A DNA stretch of 44,735 nt from Deltaproteobacteria bacterium. Lineage in GTDB: Bacteria; Desulfobacterota; BSN033; UBA1163. Positions 40,367 through 44,735 of this stretch are shown in pieces. A program made the translations under genes and the position numbers. How positions within the stretch are numbered: position 1 is the first letter of the stretch; each line of letters opens with the position of its first letter. The DNA is taken from contig JAGVBT010000103.1 of the NCBI GenBank assembly GCA_020059605.1, positions 1-44,735 on the forward strand, given 5' to 3'. The notes below the pieces were generated by a model, which was not told the origin of the DNA, did no database searches, and saw only the letters and a list, made by a program, of their open reading frames with translations.

Positions 40367-41245
40367 TCAATTCCCTCCCTTCTGGCTACTATCTTCTTTA
40401 TAATCATACCAACCCCTCCCTGTTTTTCGCCCGAGCTGACCCGCCTTGACTTTCCGTCTCAAGAGCTGTGGAGGATAATAACGAATATCCTTGCTCTCTT
40501 CATAGATCGCCATCAGACCATTATAACTCACATCCAATCCCACCAGATCTCCGGTTTCGAATGGCCCCATCCTGCGACCGAATCCCAACCTCATTCCCTT
40601 ATCGATCTCTTCCACTGTCCCTATCCCCTGCTCAACCAGACGAATGGCTTCAACATAGCTGATCAAATTGACGCGATTGAGCAAAAAACCAGGGATGTCC
40701 ATCTCTACCCGGACAGACTGTTTCCCGATTTTTCTAACAAACTCCAACCCTGCTTCAAAGGTCTCTTCAGAGGTGTTGATCCCTTTGATCACTTCAACGA
40801 CCTCCATCATCGGCGCAGGGTTAAAGAAGTGAAGGCCCAGAACCTTTTCTGGTCGTTTGGTCACGCTTGCAAGCTCAGTAATTGGAATTGTGGATGTATT
40901 ACTGACAATCAATGCCTGAGAAGAACAGGATTCATCTAACTTTTTGAATATCTCCTTCTTAATATTGATATTTTCAAAAACAGCCTCTATGGCCAAATCC
41001 GCTTTCTCTGCCATTGAAAAATCGATGGCTCCCTCAATACGTTTCAATACCACCTCTTTGGTCTCAGATAATTTCCCTTTTTCGACAAGCTTGCCAACCG
41101 ACCACGAAATATTTTTCATACCTTTTTCTATTAACTCTTGAGAAATATCGTTCAAGAATACCCTTAACCCGGATTGAGCACAAACCTGGGCAATCCCACT
41201 CCCCATCGTTCCTGCACCAACTATAAAAACATTTCTAATATCCAT
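40367..41245 (-). CDS. 3-hydroxyacyl-CoA dehydrogenase
   Basis: The 292-residue protein has the NAD site VFIVGAGTMGSGIAQVCAQSG, IEAVFENINIKKEIF with the catalytic Glu, NTSTIPITELASVTKRPEKV (Ser), GLHFFNPAPMMEVVEVI with the active His and Asn, and a C-terminal domain with GFLLNRV and GRKTGRGWYDY. It oxidises 3-hydroxyacyl-CoA, or works on 3-hydroxybutyryl-CoA. AAAAGGAG precedes the ATG. It is followed without gap by the enoyl-CoA hydratase and then the thiolase. Confidence 0.9.
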   Translation of the reverse strand: MDIRNVFIVGAGTMGSGIAQVCAQSGLRVFLNDISQELIEKGMKNISWSVGKLVEKGKLSETKEVVLKRIEGAIDFSMAEKADLAIEAVFENINIKKEIFKKLDESCSSQALIVSNTSTIPITELASVTKRPEKVLGLHFFNPAPMMEVVEVIKGINTSEETFEAGLEFVRKIGKQSVRVEMDIPGFLLNRVNLISYVEAIRLVEQGIGTVEEIDKGMRLGFGRRMGPFETGDLVGLDVSYNGLMAIYEESKDIRYYPPQLLRRKVKAGQLGRKTGRGWYDYKEDSSQKGGN

Positions 41246-41297
41246 CGGTTTCTCCTTTTAAAAATTCTTGACAAACCACCCTAAATCCTTTTAGTGA

Positions 41298-41936
41298 CTA
41301 CAATAATTCCTTAAATTTTTTAAAAACTTCGAACCGATGCTTTCTCGCAGTGTTTAGATGATTGGCCATCAATTCTTCAGCCCGCTTTTCATTCTTGTCA
41401 TAAATAGTCTCAAGTATTTTTTTATGCTGCCTGTTATAAAGATTGATGATGTCGGGGGACGTCTCTACAATTCGAAACCGGTATATGCGAAACCGGGTGT
41501 TATCGATGAGGCTTGAAACAATGTCACTTCCGCAATTTTTATAAATCCTCTCATGAAATTGGTCGTTATAATGGAGCCAAGCTTTATAATCAGACTTAAT
41601 TTCTTTCGATTGCATTTTCTTATGCAGAAACTCCAATTTTTTGATATGGGTCTGACTGTTTTGTCGTTGAGAAAATAATGCTGTTCCATAGGATTCACAA
41701 CGAATCAAAACATTATATATAATATCAATATCTTCCAGCGATAGCTTGGTGACAGCAGCTCCTCGATTTGGTTCAATGGTCAAATAGCCTTGGGTAGCAA
41801 GCCGCCCAATAACCTCCCTTATCGAAGCCCTGCTAATCTTATACTCTTGACTAAGAAAATTTTCTGAGAGGTGTTCCCCGGGTTTAAACTTCCCAAAAGT
41901 GATATCATTCCTCAGCTTGATATAGATCTTCTGCAT
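41298..41936 (-). CDS. GntR-family regulator with FCD domain
   Basis: A 212-residue regulator: the N-terminal winged helix (ENFLSQEYKISRASIREVIG, LATQGYLTIEPNRGAAV) binds DNA and the C-terminal FCD domain (residues about 75-210, HYNDQFHERIYKNCGSD, TARKHRFEVFKKF) binds an effector acid, often coordinating a metal via Asp/His. It is translated 10 bases after the flavin-reductase stop, so it is part of the transcript, suggesting feedback control of the island by a pathway intermediate. I could not identify its operator. Confidence 0.85.
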   Translation of the reverse strand: MQKIYIKLRNDITFGKFKPGEHLSENFLSQEYKISRASIREVIGRLATQGYLTIEPNRGAAVTKLSLEDIDIIYNVLIRCESYGTALFSQRQNSQTHIKKLEFLHKKMQSKEIKSDYKAWLHYNDQFHERIYKNCGSDIVSSLIDNTRFRIYRFRIVETSPDIINLYNRQHKKILETIYDKNEKRAEELMANHLNTARKHRFEVFKKFKELL

Positions 41937-41945
41937 ATTGTGTCC

Positions 41946-42560
41946 TCATAGAACTGAGGGTCTCTTTTTCTCAAACATATTGGTTGTCCGACAATAGAGC
42001 TCTTCTCCAAGCCGACCCACCGCCTTTAATCGATCTGCTTTTATTATTATATTATCGATCAATATATCATCTCTGACATGAACTCGAAGTACTTCACCAA
42101 TCACAAAATTGTTGATCCGAGGCGGCTCACCAAACTCAAGGGTCTTCACTAACCGACACTCCATGTTGACCGGAGACTCGGCCACTATGGGAGATTTTAC
42201 CAGATCCCCTTTGACCGGAGTAATGCCGATTTCTTTAAATTCATCCACATTACTGGGATAGTCCTTGGACGCCTGATTCATAGCATCAACTAGTTCTTCC
42301 GTTACAACATTAATAACAAAGTCCTTTGAGAATTCAATATTCACCAGGGTATCTTTCTTCCTTCCTTCTCTGTATCTCCCTATGCTGAAACCAACATAGG
42401 CAGGTTTAACCGATATCGATGTGAAGAAACTAAAAGGAGCGACATTATTGATTCCATCCTCACCAATGGTTGAAACAAAAGCAATGGGACGTGGCAACAC
42501 GGCCCCTACCAGCAATTCATGGGCTTCCTTCCAGTCTAATTGAGATGGATCAATTTTCAT
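41946..42560 (-). CDS. Flavin reductase-like FMN-binding protein
   Basis: The 204-residue protein belongs to the flavin reductase/FMN-binding split-barrel group: RPIAFVSTIGEDGINNVAPFSFF, GFSIGRYREGRKKDTLVNIE, VDAMNQASKDYP and RINNFVIGEVLRVHVRDDIL. It would bind FMN, supply reduced flavin, or take part in electron transfer to the enoate reductases. The ATG at 42560 follows GGAGGATAAG and is preferred over the long upstream extension, which overlaps the dehydratase gene and is arginine-rich and unlike the family. Confidence 0.82.
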   Translation of the reverse strand: MKIDPSQLDWKEAHELLVGAVLPRPIAFVSTIGEDGINNVAPFSFFTSISVKPAYVGFSIGRYREGRKKDTLVNIEFSKDFVINVVTEELVDAMNQASKDYPSNVDEFKEIGITPVKGDLVKSPIVAESPVNMECRLVKTLEFGEPPRINNFVIGEVLRVHVRDDILIDNIIIKADRLKAVGRLGEELYCRTTNMFEKKRPSVL

Positions 42561-42577
42561 CTTATCCTCCAAATTCT

Positions 42578-43756
42578 TTATCTTTGCAACCTCTTTTCCA
42601 CAGGCCACGTGTTTCTCTCCCGGGAGGGAAGAATGACGGTGGAATGGCCCGGCATGACATCCTCTCCTCTCTGATTTTCCGCCCAGGTCTCTATTTCCAC
42701 GCAAGACTCTCCGGCCTCATCGATATACTTCTTGGTCACCTTCCCTTTCAACCAAAGGACATCTGATAGATATACAAAACGCCTGTATTCTGCATAGCAT
42801 GTCTTTAACCAACCTTCGTCTCCCATCCAGTTAGTCATATGCTGGATCAACCACTGTTGCCGCTGCGTACCCACATCATACATATAGGGAACTCCGGCAC
42901 TTTTTGCAGCATCCACATGATAATGCACAGCAAAGGTGGGTTCAAAGGCACCTGTATTGAGATCCCGAAAAGCCCAACCTGGATGCCTTTTATAATCCCT
43001 GAGAGCAGCTCCCAGGGCTTTCAAAGGCACTGGACATGAACCAATACAATAGGCAATCATATCGGTAATCCCTAAAGGCCCTATAACCAGAGGATGTAAC
43101 GCTTCCCCTTCTTTCACGTCCTCCCAATAACGGATTTCTTTTCCCCTGATCTCCTCCGCTAAAACCTGCTTTTCAATCTCCTCAAGTTCCTTCTCTGTCC
43201 AGGGATGGGGTAGCTTCAGATCGGAATATTTACCTTTTTCCCGTGCGGCCCGTCTCTCAGCTCTTACACTCCAGGCCTTGACATTTGCCACCACCTCCCC
43301 TCGTTGATTGAAATAGTTGTCATCATAGTGGACGATAATGATCCTTTCAGCAAATTTGCTCTTTTTCTCATCAAAATGGGTGAAGGTAAGCTCTGGAGTG
43401 ATGGTATCACCCTCAAAAATGGGTTTGTAAAAGGTCCAGTCATTGCCTGAATGGAAGGCATGCACGCCTTTTAGACCTTGAGGAATCCATGTGGGGAATA
43501 CGCTATATGGCCAGGAAGGAGGGGCAATGATTTTCCCATATCTTGTATTTTTCGCATACTCTTCATCCCTGAAAAGGGGATTTACATCACCCACCCCGTC
43601 CACAAAATGCCGAATTGCATCCTTTGAGGCAATGGTATTAAAAGGACTGATCCTCAATTTCTTCCCGACACGACTTCTTAACTCTTCTAAAGCCTCTTCC
43701 GTAATCTTTCCTTCTGTCAAATGTGTTTTCTCTTTCTCTGCCCTTGCCTCTGACAT
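42578..43756 (-). CDS. Two-domain MaoC/FAS1-like acyl-CoA dehydratase
   Basis: The 392 residues contain two hotdog-type hydratase domains. The N-terminal one has a FAS1-like dehydratase segment (VGDVNPLFRDEEYAKNTRYG, IIAPPSWPYSVFP; the His of the active MaoC D-x4-H motif is Phe). The C-terminal one has WEDVKEGEALHPLVIGPLG and PYMYDVGTQRQQWLIQHMT. Such proteins add or remove water on enoyl-CoA. The first active site looks inactive, so catalysis would rest with the second. AAAGGAGGG precedes the ATG. It overlaps none of its neighbours and sits just downstream of the SucD-like gene. Confidence 0.82.
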   Translation of the reverse strand: MSEARAEKEKTHLTEGKITEEALEELRSRVGKKLRISPFNTIASKDAIRHFVDGVGDVNPLFRDEEYAKNTRYGKIIAPPSWPYSVFPTWIPQGLKGVHAFHSGNDWTFYKPIFEGDTITPELTFTHFDEKKSKFAERIIIVHYDDNYFNQRGEVVANVKAWSVRAERRAAREKGKYSDLKLPHPWTEKELEEIEKQVLAEEIRGKEIRYWEDVKEGEALHPLVIGPLGITDMIAYCIGSCPVPLKALGAALRDYKRHPGWAFRDLNTGAFEPTFAVHYHVDAAKSAGVPYMYDVGTQRQQWLIQHMTNWMGDEGWLKTCYAEYRRFVYLSDVLWLKGKVTKKYIDEAGESCVEIETWAENQRGEDVMPGHSTVILPSRERNTWPVEKRLQR

Positions 43757-43768
43757 GTTGCCCTCCTT

Positions 43769-44632
43769 TTATTGACTTTCCTGCACAAGTTTAACCAGGT
43801 GCCAGAATTCATCAGCAACCTTTGCTCCAGCTCTCTTGAGAACCTCGATTTTGTGGACTGCTGAACCTGACCCCTGGGATATGATCGCCCCAGCATGTCC
43901 CATCCGTTTCCCTGGTGGCGCTGTTCTTCCCACAATCATGCTGATAACCGTTTTGTTCATCTTTTGAATATATTCTGAAGCCGCTTCCTCCATATTCCCT
44001 CCGATCTCTCCCAATAGGACAACCACACGGGTCTCTACATCCTTCTCAAAAAGTCCCAGATAATCAACATGACTTTTCCCGCTTACCAGATCGCCCCCAA
44101 TGCCACAGCAGGTCGAGATTCCAATACCATTTTCTGAGAGAAAGCGGAGGGTTTCGATGGCCAGAGTCCCACTTCGAGAGACAATACCGATTCCCCCTGG
44201 CTGAACCGTTGCGCCCGGTAAAAATCCTACCAACGCCTTACCTGGACTCACAATCCCGGGAGTGTTCGGCCCGATGACCCAAGCATCTAACTGCGTAGCC
44301 ATATCCACAATCTTCATTGTGTCATGAAGAGGAACATTTTCTGTAATGATGACCACGACCTTCATTCCATTTTCAATCGCCTCAAAGGCTGCCTCTTTAA
44401 CAGCGGGCGCGGGGATATAAAGGATAGAAGTATTGGCTTGATGATATTTCATGGCTTCCGACACCGTGTCATACACAGGGATGCCTAAAACCTCTGTTCC
44501 TCCCCGACCGGGGGAGACTCCAGCCACAATGGATGTCCCATTCTCGAGCATATTGAGCGTCTGTCTCTGTCCCCAATTTCCTGTGATGCCCTGAACAATC
44601 AGCCTCGTTTCTTTTCCGACTAAAATGCTCAT
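43769..44632 (-). CDS. sucD: Succinyl-CoA synthetase-type CoA ligase alpha subunit
   Basis: The 287-residue protein is the CoA-binding half of a SucCD-type ligase: RLIVQGITGNWGQRQTLNML, GIPVYDTVSEAM, VIGPNTPGIVSPGKALVGF, GIVSRSGTLAIETLRFLSEN and the phospho-histidine loop GRTAPPGKRMGHAGAI. It would form an acyl-CoA from an acid, ATP and CoA, or run in reverse. AAGGAG precedes the ATG at 44632; the longer TTG frame lacks such a site. The partner beta subunit ends 4 bases upstream of it. With succinate as substrate unproven, a dicarboxylate or ring acid of the pathway is possible. Confidence 0.88.
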   Translation of the reverse strand: MSILVGKETRLIVQGITGNWGQRQTLNMLENGTSIVAGVSPGRGGTEVLGIPVYDTVSEAMKYHQANTSILYIPAPAVKEAAFEAIENGMKVVVIITENVPLHDTMKIVDMATQLDAWVIGPNTPGIVSPGKALVGFLPGATVQPGGIGIVSRSGTLAIETLRFLSENGIGISTCCGIGGDLVSGKSHVDYLGLFEKDVETRVVVLLGEIGGNMEEAASEYIQKMNKTVISMIVGRTAPPGKRMGHAGAIISQGSGSAVHKIEVLKRAGAKVADEFWHLVKLVQESQ

Positions 44633-44636
44633 CGCT

Positions 44637-44735
44637 TTAACGCTCCTTTGCAAGGTCCACCGCTGCCTTTACTGCATCGCGGAGAGAGGAATACTGACGA
44701 ATTCCCAATTCCTTCAATTGACGTTCAGCCTCTTC
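44637..44735 (-). CDS. C-terminal end of SucC/ATP-grasp-like beta subunit (partial)
   Basis: The right edge encodes the last 32 residues of an open frame, EEAERQLKELGIRQYSSLRD to AVDLAKER, ending TAA at 44637-44639, 4 bases before the sucD-like start. The position makes it the beta (ATP-grasp) subunit of the same CoA ligase; the piece is too short to prove this by sequence. Confidence 0.6.
   Translation of the reverse strand, partial: EEAERQLKELGIRQYSSLRDAVKAAVDLAKER

Overview
The window has two unlike parts. The left 6 kb is accessory DNA. It holds the end of a TPR-protein gene, a 736-bp transposon-like element with terminal inverted repeats and a 16-bp target duplication, a hicBA toxin-antitoxin pair whose toxin gene carries a nonsense codon, a truncated T4-gp20-type phage portal gene chained to small ORFs, and a CbpA-like J-protein gene. 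The right 38.4 kb (6302 to the right edge) is one catabolic island in which every recognisable gene lies on the minus strand, often with overlaps of a few bases, so transcription runs from the right edge towards 6302.

The gene set suggests a strict anaerobe, most likely a Desulfobacterota ('Deltaproteobacteria') type of organism. It has an aldehyde:ferredoxin oxidoreductase with its own four-cluster ferredoxin, three FadH-type flavin/iron-sulfur enoate reductases, an EtfAB pair, a DUF362 protein, a GlpA/GlpB/DUF1667-like oxidoreductase trio and a BKACE enzyme. This is inference from gene content; there is no rRNA or other taxonomic marker in the window.

In transcription order the island reads: end of a SucC/ATP-grasp-like gene, SucD-like CoA-ligase alpha subunit, MaoC/FAS1-type dehydratase, flavin reductase, GntR/FCD regulator, 3-hydroxyacyl-CoA dehydrogenase, enoyl-CoA hydratase, thiolase, AiiA-like metallo-hydrolase, enoate reductase, EtfA, EtfB, enoate reductase, MmgE/PrpD protein, EthD protein, enoyl-CoA hydratase, FAD oxidoreductase trio, creatininase-like amidohydrolase, PaaK-like CoA ligase, second AiiA-like hydrolase, beta-hydroxyacid dehydrogenase, enoate reductase, ferredoxin, AOR, pxpB-pxpC-pxpA, class IV aminotransferase, UshA-like secreted phosphoesterase, DUF362 protein, second pxpB-pxpC-pxpA, BKACE, a decayed IclR regulator and an SDR.

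Together these genes look like a pathway that activates an acid to its CoA thioester, reduces and hydrates it, runs beta-oxidation, and also opens a cyclic amide or otherwise handles nitrogen (two 5-oxoprolinase-type PxpABC complexes, a creatininase-like enzyme, an aminotransferase, and BKACE cleavage of a beta-keto acid). I propose anaerobic breakdown of a nitrogen-containing ring or lactam; the substrate cannot be read from the sequence. Several enzymes show changes at normally conserved catalytic or metal positions (SDR, both AiiA-like hydrolases, creatininase, thiolase, one PxpA), which points to specialised or non-catalytic roles.
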